A DNA stretch of 12,825 bases from Chitinophagaceae bacterium (GTDB lineage: Bacteria > Bacteroidota > Bacteroidia > Chitinophagales > Chitinophagaceae). The notes under the pieces are model-generated. The model was not told the DNA's origin and ran no database searches. It saw only the letters and a program-made list of their open reading frames with translations. Each line of letters begins with the position of its first letter. Position 1 is the stretch's first letter. The position numbers and the translations under genes were made by a program. Positions 7,061 through 12,825 of the stretch are shown here, piece by piece. Location: positions 1 to 12,825 of the forward strand of contig JAJAZO010000428.1 in NCBI GenBank assembly GCA_026785745.1, in the 5' to 3' direction.

Positions 7061-7068
7061 TATCTTTA
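7061..7068 (+). promoter_or_regulatory. Candidate -7 promoter element of the ABC exporter operon
   Basis: TATCTTTA differs from TAnnTTTG only at the last base and ends 6 bases before the ATG at 7075. It sits in a 108-base gap after the exported-protein gene, where a new transcription unit is expected. No clear -33 TTG lies at usual spacing. The ATG at 7068 overlapping its end is out of frame with the exporter gene. Confidence 0.4.
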
Positions 7069-7074
7069 TGGCCG

Positions 7075-7899
7075 ATGGCAAAATTCACCACCACAATTCA
7101 TCCACCTTCCGGCTTTTCGCTGGGATTGAAAGAGTTATGGCAATACCGGGAGCTGTTTTATTTCTTTACCTGGCGGGATATTAAGGTAAAATATAAGCAA
7201 ACATACCTCGGTATTTTGTGGGCATTGTTGCAGCCGCTGGGCATGATGCTCATCTTTACATTTCTTTTCTCCAAAACCTGGAAAATTGACACTACCCCGG
7301 TTCAATATCCCATTTTTGTTTTAGCTGGCCTGATTCTCTGGAACCTTTTCAGTGCATCCGTTTCTCATGCGGGTGAAAGCATGATAAAAAATGCCAACAT
7401 CATCAGTAAAATCTATTTTCCGAGATTAATAATTCCCTGCTCGTCCATACTTGTTGCTTTCTTCGACTTCCTGATGGGGTTGCTGATCTTTATTGTGTTT
7501 TGTATTGTTTATCAACAACCAGTTGATTGGTCTGCTATAATTTATTTCCCTGCAGGAATTATTTTGGTTTTACTGGCAGCATTTGGCACCGGTACTTTTT
7601 TAGCAGCCTTAAATGTTAAGTACCGTGACTTTCGATATACTATACCTTTTCTGATGCAGTTCTTGTTTTTTGCATCACAGGTTATTTACCCTTTACAAGT
7701 GGTGCAGCAAACATGGTTAAAATATATTTTAGCAATTAACCCGGTAAATGCTGCCATAGAATTATTCAGGTATCCGTTATCCGGCTACCCTATTGATGGA
7801 AATATCATTATGATTGGTACTGCCAGTACTTTTATTATTTGTTTCATTGGCCTTTATTATTTTAGAAAAACAGAAGCATTCTTTGCTGACCTAGCCTGA
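7075..7899 (+). CDS. wzm: ABC-2 polysaccharide exporter permease, Wzm type
   Basis: A 274-residue integral membrane protein of the ABC-2 polysaccharide/polyol-phosphate export family. With the ATPase encoded next it forms a channel that moves undecaprenyl-diphosphate-linked O-polysaccharide from the cytoplasm to the periplasmic face. Family marks are the amphipathic N-terminal interface helix with FTWRDIKVKYKQTYLGILWALLQP (split here over residues 31-54), GESMIKNANIISKIYFPR, the NVKYRDFRYTIPF segment, and NPVNAAIELFR before the final helix. Six membrane helices are visible at about 45-67, 78-98, 122-147, 155-179, 188-206 and 243-263. The length is normal (usual 255-280). The stop codon overlaps the ATPase start in TGATG at 7897-7901. 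Teichoic acid exporters (TagG) are relatives, but a Bacteroidota host and Wzt_C-like partner favour O-antigen export. Confidence 0.92.
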   Translation: MAKFTTTIHPPSGFSLGLKELWQYRELFYFFTWRDIKVKYKQTYLGILWALLQPLGMMLIFTFLFSKTWKIDTTPVQYPIFVLAGLILWNLFSASVSHAGESMIKNANIISKIYFPRLIIPCSSILVAFFDFLMGLLIFIVFCIVYQQPVDWSAIIYFPAGIILVLLAAFGTGTFLAALNVKYRDFRYTIPFLMQFLFFASQVIYPLQVVQQTWLKYILAINPVNAAIELFRYPLSGYPIDGNIIMIGTASTFIICFIGLYYFRKTEAFFADLA

Positions 7900-9155
7900 T
7901 GCCACCGATTATTGAAATACAAAACCTGGGCAAACAATATAAGCTGGCTGTTGCAGAACCTTATATGGCATTGCGGGATGTTATCAGCAGTACTGTAAAA
8001 AACATGCTTCGTTCTGATAAAAAAAAGTCGGAAAAATTCTGGGCCTTGCAGGATATTAATTTGGATATTCAGCCCGGAGACAGAACGGGCATTATTGGCC
8101 GCAATGGTGCAGGGAAAAGTACTTTATTAAAAATTATCAGCAGAATTACTCCTCCCACTACCGGCAAAGCCATCATTCGGGGAAGAGTTGGAAGTCTGCT
8201 GGAAGTCGGCACTGGCTTTCACCCTGAACTTACCGGAAGGGAAAATATTTATCTCAATGGTTCAATACTCGGTCTTAAAAAAACAGAGATTACCCGGCAG
8301 TTTGATACGATAGCTGATTTTAGTGGTGTAGAAAGATTTATTGATACTCCTCTTAAACACTACAGCAGTGGTATGCAACTGCGGCTTGCTTTTTCTGTTG
8401 CCGCCCACCTCGATCCTGAAATTTTACTGATTGATGAAGTGCTGGCTGTTGGCGATTTAGAGTTTCAAAAAAAATGCCTGGGAAAAATGGAAGAGGTGAG
8501 TAAAAAAGATGGCAGAACAATTTTATTTGTAAGTCACAACATGGACAGCATCAGGAAATTTTGTCCGACAACTATATTAATGGATGGAGGAAAAATTATC
8601 AGCATTGGAAATACCGAAAAGATAATCAACGAATATGTGGCGAAGCATCTGGAAACAAAAGCAGAAATGGTATGGGAAAACGGTGCAAGTTCTTATAACA
8701 AAGAAGTAACCCTGAACCGGGCTTATTTGCACAATGAAAATGGAACTGTTATTTCCCGGTTTGATACAACAGAGAAAGTAGGAATTACATTGGAATATCA
8801 AGTATTGAAAGATGATGCAATGTTTACCCATGGCATCAATCTTTATAACCAGGAGAACACTAATATTTTTAATTCACATGATGTGACTTCGGCCATACGA
8901 TTAGAAAAAAGGAAAAAAGGAAATTATAAAGCCACCGCCTGGATACCCGGTAACTTATTACCGGAAGGAATTTTTACACTCAGTGTCGCATTGTTTCTCC
9001 CTAACCCGCTGGACATACTGGTGCATGAACATGATGCATTGAGTTTCGAAACCTATACGGATTTTTCAAAATTATCGGCACGGGGAAATTATGCAGATGA
9101 TTTTCCAGGTGTGGTGCGGCCATTAATTCCGTGGGAGGCCATTAAAACAAATTGA
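7899..9155 (+). CDS. wzt: ABC transporter ATPase with C-terminal Wzt-type carbohydrate-binding extension
   Basis: A 418-residue protein with a nucleotide-binding domain (about 1-245) and a C-terminal extension (about 260-400). The ATPase is complete: Walker A GRNGAGKST (67-75), signature YSSGMQLRLAFSVA (155-168), Walker B ILLIDEVLAVGD (175-186) and H-loop VSHN (H213). VGTGFHPELTGRENIYLNG is typical of the polysaccharide-exporting subfamily. The extension, with beta-type segments such as VGITLEYQVL and IPGNLLPEGIFTLSVAL, matches the Wzt_C domain. In E. coli O9a that domain recognises the methyl-phosphate cap on the finished chain and so links chain termination to export. Two methyltransferase genes follow, which fits a capped or methylated glycan. 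The gene overlaps wzm by one base and is followed by a 7-base gap. Confidence 0.92.
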   Translation: MPPIIEIQNLGKQYKLAVAEPYMALRDVISSTVKNMLRSDKKKSEKFWALQDINLDIQPGDRTGIIGRNGAGKSTLLKIISRITPPTTGKAIIRGRVGSLLEVGTGFHPELTGRENIYLNGSILGLKKTEITRQFDTIADFSGVERFIDTPLKHYSSGMQLRLAFSVAAHLDPEILLIDEVLAVGDLEFQKKCLGKMEEVSKKDGRTILFVSHNMDSIRKFCPTTILMDGGKIISIGNTEKIINEYVAKHLETKAEMVWENGASSYNKEVTLNRAYLHNENGTVISRFDTTEKVGITLEYQVLKDDAMFTHGINLYNQENTNIFNSHDVTSAIRLEKRKKGNYKATAWIPGNLLPEGIFTLSVALFLPNPLDILVHEHDALSFETYTDFSKLSARGNYADDFPGVVRPLIPWEAIKTN

Positions 9156-9162
9156 TATAGCT

Positions 9163-9789
9163 ATGTCTTTTTTTTCAAGAAATACAAACTTTAAACTAAA
9201 GGATATTGAAGCAGGCCATTTTCATGTGGCTTATAAAGGTGTGCCGGCTATCAAATGCCCGTTTGATTATGTGCTTTACCAGATGCTGATTTGGGAGGTA
9301 CAACCTGACCTAATAATAGAGATTGGTACTAATAAAGGTGGCTCTGCACTTTATCTTGCTGACCTGCTGGAGTTAAATAAGAAAGGGGAACTACATACTA
9401 TTGACCTGTCGGTGAATGAAGAAGATGCTTCTCTGCTTTCACATCCCCGTATTAAAGTGTATAAACATGGTTTCATGAATTATGATACCAGTATTTTATC
9501 AAAGTATGAAACGATACTCGTTATTGAAGACGGGCCACACACTTATGAAGATACGCTGGCTGCATTGCATAAATTCTCTCAGTTTGTATCTAAGAATTCC
9601 TACTTCATTGCTGAAGATGGAATTGTGAGTGAATTAGGAAGAAAGAAAGAATTTAATGGCGGACCGCAAAAAGCCATTTCTGAGTTTCTGAAAAAAAACA
9701 GCAACTTTATTATAGACAGAAAGTGGTGTGATTTTTTTGGTATCAATGCCACTTTCAATGTAAACGGTTATCTAAAAAAAATATATTGA
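9163..9789 (+). CDS. CmcI / rhamnosyl O-methyltransferase family protein (SAM-dependent)
   Basis: A 208-residue Rossmann-fold protein of the CmcI family, whose members include the cephalosporin 7-alpha-hydroxylase-associated CmcI and O-methyltransferases acting on rhamnose of mycobacterial glycolipids; many public entries are labelled 'cephalosporin hydroxylase', which would mislead here. Visible marks are the SAM loop IEIGTNKGGSALYLADLL (52-69), HTIDLSV (78-84), the conserved VIEDGPHTYEDTLAAL (120-135), the acidic AED (150-152), GGPQKAISEFL (166-176) and the C-terminal ATFNVNGYLKK (196-206). It lacks a signal peptide and acts in the cytoplasm. Placement directly after wzt, and before a second methyltransferase and a GT2, supports O-methylation of a sugar in the exported glycan. 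The exact sugar and position are unknown. Confidence 0.85.
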   Translation: MSFFSRNTNFKLKDIEAGHFHVAYKGVPAIKCPFDYVLYQMLIWEVQPDLIIEIGTNKGGSALYLADLLELNKKGELHTIDLSVNEEDASLLSHPRIKVYKHGFMNYDTSILSKYETILVIEDGPHTYEDTLAALHKFSQFVSKNSYFIAEDGIVSELGRKKEFNGGPQKAISEFLKKNSNFIIDRKWCDFFGINATFNVNGYLKKIY

Positions 9790-9796
9790 TAAAAAG

Positions 9797-10636
9797 ATGA
9801 AAAAAAGTAAAAAGTGGACCGGAGAAAGACTGGAAACCAATATTTATAATGAAACATCAATAGAGCATCTGCACAGGTATGCCCTGGCCATTGAATTATC
9901 TCATAACAAAAAAATACTTGACATTGCAAGTGGTGAAGGATATGGATCAAACCTGTTAGCTAAAGGTGCAAGCCATGTTACTGGTGTTGATATTGATGCC
10001 GGTGTTATACAAGTAGCAATAGAAAAATATAAAAGACAAAACCTGGATTTTATTACAGGAACTGTTGAAAATATTCCTGCTGCAGACAAACAGTTCGATG
10101 TAGTTGTAAGTTTTGAAACACTTGAACATATTACCAACCATGACAGAATGATTTCAGAGGTTAAGAGAGTACTGCGGCCAGATGGGTTAATCATCATTTC
10201 AACACCAAATAAGAAAAATTACAGCGACAAACACAGCTATAAAAACCCTTTCCACCTGAAAGAACTTTACCCGGAAGAGTTTGGCGACTTGTTAAAGAAA
10301 TATTTTAAAAATGTCCTGGTATTCAGCCAGCAAATTGCGTTGTCTTCAGTCATTACGATAGCAGATGCAAATGGCCTCAAAATATATAAAGGGGATTACG
10401 ATGCAATAAGAACTGATAATGCGGAAAACCCACTCTACTGTATAGCTTTGGCATCTGACGAACTGTTACCGGAAATCAGTAATAGCCTTTTCAATGGCGA
10501 ATCTATTCTTGCTAAAGCATTATCAGAGAAAGAAAACATGGCAACAAAAACTTTCACTTATAAATTTGGACATACAATTCTCTATCCTGCCAAGATGCTC
10601 AAAAGACTTTTCAAAAAGAAGAAATCACAAGAATGA
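9797..10636 (+). CDS. Class I SAM-dependent methyltransferase, glycan-locus type
   Basis: A 279-residue protein with a Methyltransf_11-like fold. The N-terminal KWTGERLETNIYNETSIEH with HLHRYALA is the opening seen in many polysaccharide-locus methyltransferases. The SAM-binding motif I is ILDIASGEGYGSNLLAKGA (40-58), followed by VTGVDID (61-67), the post-II segment FDVVVSFETLEHI (100-112) and VLRPDGLIIISTPNK (125-139). After about residue 215 comes a less conserved part ending in a very basic tail (LKRLFKKKKSQE) that could touch the membrane. No kinase domain is present, so it is not a full WbdD-like bifunctional capping enzyme. It starts 7 bases after the CmcI-family gene and overlaps the next gene by 4 bases (ATGA). 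Modification or capping of the glycan is the likely role; the target is unknown. Confidence 0.86.
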   Translation: MKKSKKWTGERLETNIYNETSIEHLHRYALAIELSHNKKILDIASGEGYGSNLLAKGASHVTGVDIDAGVIQVAIEKYKRQNLDFITGTVENIPAADKQFDVVVSFETLEHITNHDRMISEVKRVLRPDGLIIISTPNKKNYSDKHSYKNPFHLKELYPEEFGDLLKKYFKNVLVFSQQIALSSVITIADANGLKIYKGDYDAIRTDNAENPLYCIALASDELLPEISNSLFNGESILAKALSEKENMATKTFTYKFGHTILYPAKMLKRLFKKKKSQE

Positions 10637-11589
10637 TAAAGGTTTCTGTCATAATCCCTAACTACAACCATGCTAATTTTTTGAGAGAACGGATCAATTC
10701 GGTGTTAGCTCAAACCTATTCTCCTGCAGAAGTAATTATTCTCGATGACCATTCTTCCGATAAAAGCCGTGAAGTAATTGAACAATACAGAAGCAATCCC
10801 CAAATAAGCCAGATTATATTTAATGAAGAAAACAGCGGATCTCCTTTCAAACAATGGAAAAAAGGAGTACTGCAGGCCAAAGAAGATTGGGTGTGGATAG
10901 CAGAAAGTGATGATATAGCAGACAAGCTATTTCTTGAAACTGCCAACAAGGCGATTCAACAAAATTCCGGCACAGGTATTTTTTATTGCGATTCTGAATG
11001 TCGTTCAGAAGGTAATACACCACAGCGATATAAATTCTTTGCAGAGCTAAAGAATAAGTTTTTCAAAACAACCAAATGGTCCGCCGATTACAATTTAAAA
11101 GGTGAAGATGAAATAAATGAAAACCTGAAATTTGTGTGTACAATCAACAACACCAGTGCCGCTATCTTCAGGAAAGAACTTTTACTTAACATTCTCAACA
11201 AACTGGAAACGTATATCTATCATGGTGATTGGTATTGCCAGCTTGCTGTGGCCTTTCATACAAATATTTCATATAGTGCTAAAGCACTGAATACTTTCAG
11301 GATGCATGAGAATAGTTTCCTCCGGCATACAAACGCTTCACAAAGCAAGCTGGAATGCTTCAGGATACTTGACTATTTATACAAGCAGGATTCCGTCAGT
11401 TCTAAAAAGAAGGTCATTGATTTTTTCACACTTCAATATCTTGGTTTTGGCTTTATGAAAAATGGTTATCGTTATGGGAAAAACCTCTTCGCTTCCTATG
11501 CAGCTATCAATAAACCCCTTTCACGGAAGGTGTTCAGAAGTCTTATATGGCAAAAATTAACCGGGAAAAAACACCGGGTTATATTTTAG
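10633..11589 (+). CDS. GT2 family glycosyltransferase
   Basis: A 318-residue family 2 glycosyltransferase. The GT-A fold is marked by KVSVIIPNYNHANFLRERI (3-21), LDDHSSDKSREVIEQY (37-52), NSGSPFKQWKKGV (67-79) and the DxD region VWIAESDDIADKLF (87-100). The later YHGDWYCQLAVAF and FRMHENSFLRH segments match the acceptor side of O-antigen transferases such as rhamnosyltransferases. There are no membrane helices, so it is a soluble or peripheral enzyme that adds one sugar to the lipid-linked chain. The start ATG at 10633 overlaps the methyltransferase stop by four bases, placing it last in the wzm-wzt operon. A 67-base gap follows. Donor sugar not determinable. Confidence 0.88.
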   Translation: MIKVSVIIPNYNHANFLRERINSVLAQTYSPAEVIILDDHSSDKSREVIEQYRSNPQISQIIFNEENSGSPFKQWKKGVLQAKEDWVWIAESDDIADKLFLETANKAIQQNSGTGIFYCDSECRSEGNTPQRYKFFAELKNKFFKTTKWSADYNLKGEDEINENLKFVCTINNTSAAIFRKELLLNILNKLETYIYHGDWYCQLAVAFHTNISYSAKALNTFRMHENSFLRHTNASQSKLECFRILDYLYKQDSVSSKKKVIDFFTLQYLGFGFMKNGYRYGKNLFASYAAINKPLSRKVFRSLIWQKLTGKKHRVIF

Positions 11590-11643
11590 GGAAGAGTTCT
11601 GTACTACAATAACTCCCAAAGAAAATTACTCAAAAAAAATAGC

Positions 11644-11651
11644 TACTTTAG
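11644..11651 (+). promoter_or_regulatory. Candidate -7 promoter element of the terminal GT4 gene
   Basis: TACTTTAG, one mismatch from TAnnTTTG, ends 5 bases before the ATG at 11657, in the 67-base gap after the wzm-wzt operon. An A-run (11632-11639) lies just upstream. No -33 TTG is seen at usual spacing, so the gene could also be read through from the upstream operon. Confidence 0.3.
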
Positions 11652-11656
11652 TCCCC

Positions 11657-12825
11657 ATGACCATTTGCATTGCAACCGATTCATTTCCCCCGCATAATTC
11701 AGGTATAGCCACCCACAATGCTTACCTGGTAAAGCTTTTGCAGGAAGATGGTCACAAAGTGGTAGTACTAACCGTTGATTTTACACTGCTTAAATCACCG
11801 GATGCAATCAAAGAGGAAGACGGCATAACAATAATCACATTGAATGAAAGTTATAACACACAGTTCAGATATTATAGCCAGTTTATAAAATCGGGCAACC
11901 GGGAAGCCGCTGTGTGGATGAGCCTTGGAGCAGCAATGAGAAAATGGTTGCTTGAAAATAATGCAACATTCAATTTTGATATCATAGAGTTTTCAGACTA
12001 TGGAGGTTTTGGGATTTTTTTGGTGGATGCCTCGCTGGCACCAACAGTTGCAATGTGTCATAGTATGCTGGCGCAATTCAGCCAGCATGAATTTTATAAC
12101 CCGGATGAGAACTTATCACTTATCAAATTCCTGGAAACAAATTCAATACAATATGCCGATGCTGTTATTTGCCATAGTCACAGCAATGCGCAGGATATTG
12201 AAAAGGGATTCAATAAAAAAGCAATTTATGCCACGGCCGCATGGATCAGTGACAGTATAAACCCTTTAGTCAATTACAAAAACGAATTTCTTGTTGTAGG
12301 CCGTTTGAATATTTATAAAGGGGCTTTGATTATGGCTGAAGTAATGAACTTATTACAGCAACAGCACCCGGATATTAAAGTGGTATGGATTGGCGATGAC
12401 TCTTATACCGCACCGGAAGGATCAATGGTTTCAAAATACATTAAGAAAAACTTCCCGTCGGTCTGGCAGAAAAACTTTATCTGGAAAAAAGGAATACCAA
12501 GAAAAGAACTGCTTGATTACATAAATGAAAGCGAAGTGGTTATAATCCCTTCCAAATGGGAAACATTTAATTATGTTGCACTCGAAGCGGCCAATCGGAA
12601 AAAGCCAATGATCATTACAAAACAAGCCGGGGTATCGTCCTTATTCATAGCCGGAAAAGAAATTATTCTCGCCGATGCAGATGATATAAATTCAATTGCG
12701 GATGCCATGGTAAAACTGAAAAAAGATAAAGAATTAGTTCGTTCATTGAGTAAAAATGTGTTCACAGGGCTTGAAAGAAGTTTTAGTAAAGAAAAATTCC
12801 TGGCCGATAGAAATAAAGCGTATGA
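11657..12825 (+). CDS. GT4 family glycosyltransferase (3' end outside window)
   Basis: The frame opens with ATG at 11657 and stays open to the last base, giving 389 complete codons plus two bases; no stop codon is reached. The N-terminal MTICIATDSFPPHNSGIATH is the classic GT4 start with its glycine-containing acceptor loop. The N-terminal domain carries the FSDYGGFG segment and HSMLAQFSQHEF. The donor domain has FLVVGRLNIYKGALIMAEV (211-229) and VVIIPSKWETFNYVALEAAN, with the full EX7E motif E302/E310 that contacts the nucleotide sugar. At 389 residues it is nearly the full usual length, so only a short C-terminal piece is missing. It begins 67 bases after the GT2 gene and probably belongs to the same glycan locus, which continues beyond the window. 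Confidence 0.88.
   Translation, partial: MTICIATDSFPPHNSGIATHNAYLVKLLQEDGHKVVVLTVDFTLLKSPDAIKEEDGITIITLNESYNTQFRYYSQFIKSGNREAAVWMSLGAAMRKWLLENNATFNFDIIEFSDYGGFGIFLVDASLAPTVAMCHSMLAQFSQHEFYNPDENLSLIKFLETNSIQYADAVICHSHSNAQDIEKGFNKKAIYATAAWISDSINPLVNYKNEFLVVGRLNIYKGALIMAEVMNLLQQQHPDIKVVWIGDDSYTAPEGSMVSKYIKKNFPSVWQKNFIWKKGIPRKELLDYINESEVVIIPSKWETFNYVALEAANRKKPMIITKQAGVSSLFIAGKEIILADADDINSIADAMVKLKKDKELVRSLSKNVFTGLERSFSKEKFLADRNKAY

Noticed and set aside
8947..8964. Perfect inverted repeat CCGGTAA-CTTA-TTACCGG
   Set aside because: It falls within the conserved IPGNLLPEG segment of Wzt, so the codons are explained by the protein; there is no T-run or repeat context.
9163..9789. Antibiotic (cephamycin) biosynthesis function for the CmcI-family protein
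   Set aside because: Family similarity to CmcI is real, but the surrounding genes are for polysaccharide export and glycosylation, so sugar O-methylation is far more likely.
12000..12260. Plus-strand 86-codon reading frame
   Set aside because: It is an out-of-frame shadow of the GT4 gene with no family features.
11657..12825. Apparent absence of a gene, or a frameshifted gene, near the right end
   Set aside because: The frame from ATG 11657 is open and GT4-like throughout; it merely lacks a stop codon because the window ends first.

Overview
The window looks like chromosomal DNA from a member of the Bacteroidota, most likely a Chitinophagaceae-type organism; this is inferred from gene content and style, not from a database search. 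The signs are moderate GC, few Shine-Dalgarno sequences, TAnnTTTG-like promoter elements, a DUF4199 membrane protein, and a tRNA without an encoded CCA. There are no IS elements, phage genes, CRISPR arrays or plasmid functions. Twelve protein genes (two cut by the window edges) and one tRNA gene fill almost all of the sequence.

Layout. (1) 1-645 is the C-terminal half of PreA, the iron-sulfur/FMN subunit of NAD-dependent dihydropyrimidine dehydrogenase. It converges on a minus-strand tRNA-Pro(GGG) gene (693-766), with a strong hairpin between them. (2) 862-5863 is a tight plus-strand operon: a dihydroorotase homologue that has lost its metal-binding residues, a DUF4199 membrane protein, a membrane-anchored GT2 glycosyltransferase, a GT4 glycosyltransferase, a GmhA-type phosphoheptose isomerase and a GmhB-like HAD phosphatase. 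Gaps range from 1-base overlaps to 7 bases. (3) 5968-6966 is a single exported protein of unknown function. (4) 7075-11589 is a second tight operon: the ABC polysaccharide exporter Wzm/Wzt (Wzt carries a C-terminal extension of the carbohydrate-binding type), a CmcI/rhamnosyl-O-methyltransferase-family protein, a second SAM methyltransferase and a GT2 glycosyltransferase. (5) 11657 to the window end is a GT4 glycosyltransferase, open at the right edge.

Taken together, 2621-12825 is a surface-glycan (LPS O-antigen or similar) locus. GmhA and the HAD protein suggest a heptose-phosphate precursor branch, the glycosyltransferases build the chain, the methyltransferases may modify or cap it, and Wzm/Wzt would export the lipid-linked chain across the inner membrane. 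No completely new system is evident. The points most worth a second look are the metal-site-less dihydroorotase heading a glycan operon, a 21-bp palindromic in-frame insertion in a glycosyltransferase, a GmhB-like phosphatase without the zinc loop, the possible methyl-cap/Wzt coupling, and promoter-like elements only 5-7 bases from start codons.

There is no gene-free stretch over 300 bases. The longest gaps are 5864-5967 and 6967-7074. Neither holds a clear terminator, and only the second has a promoter-like element.
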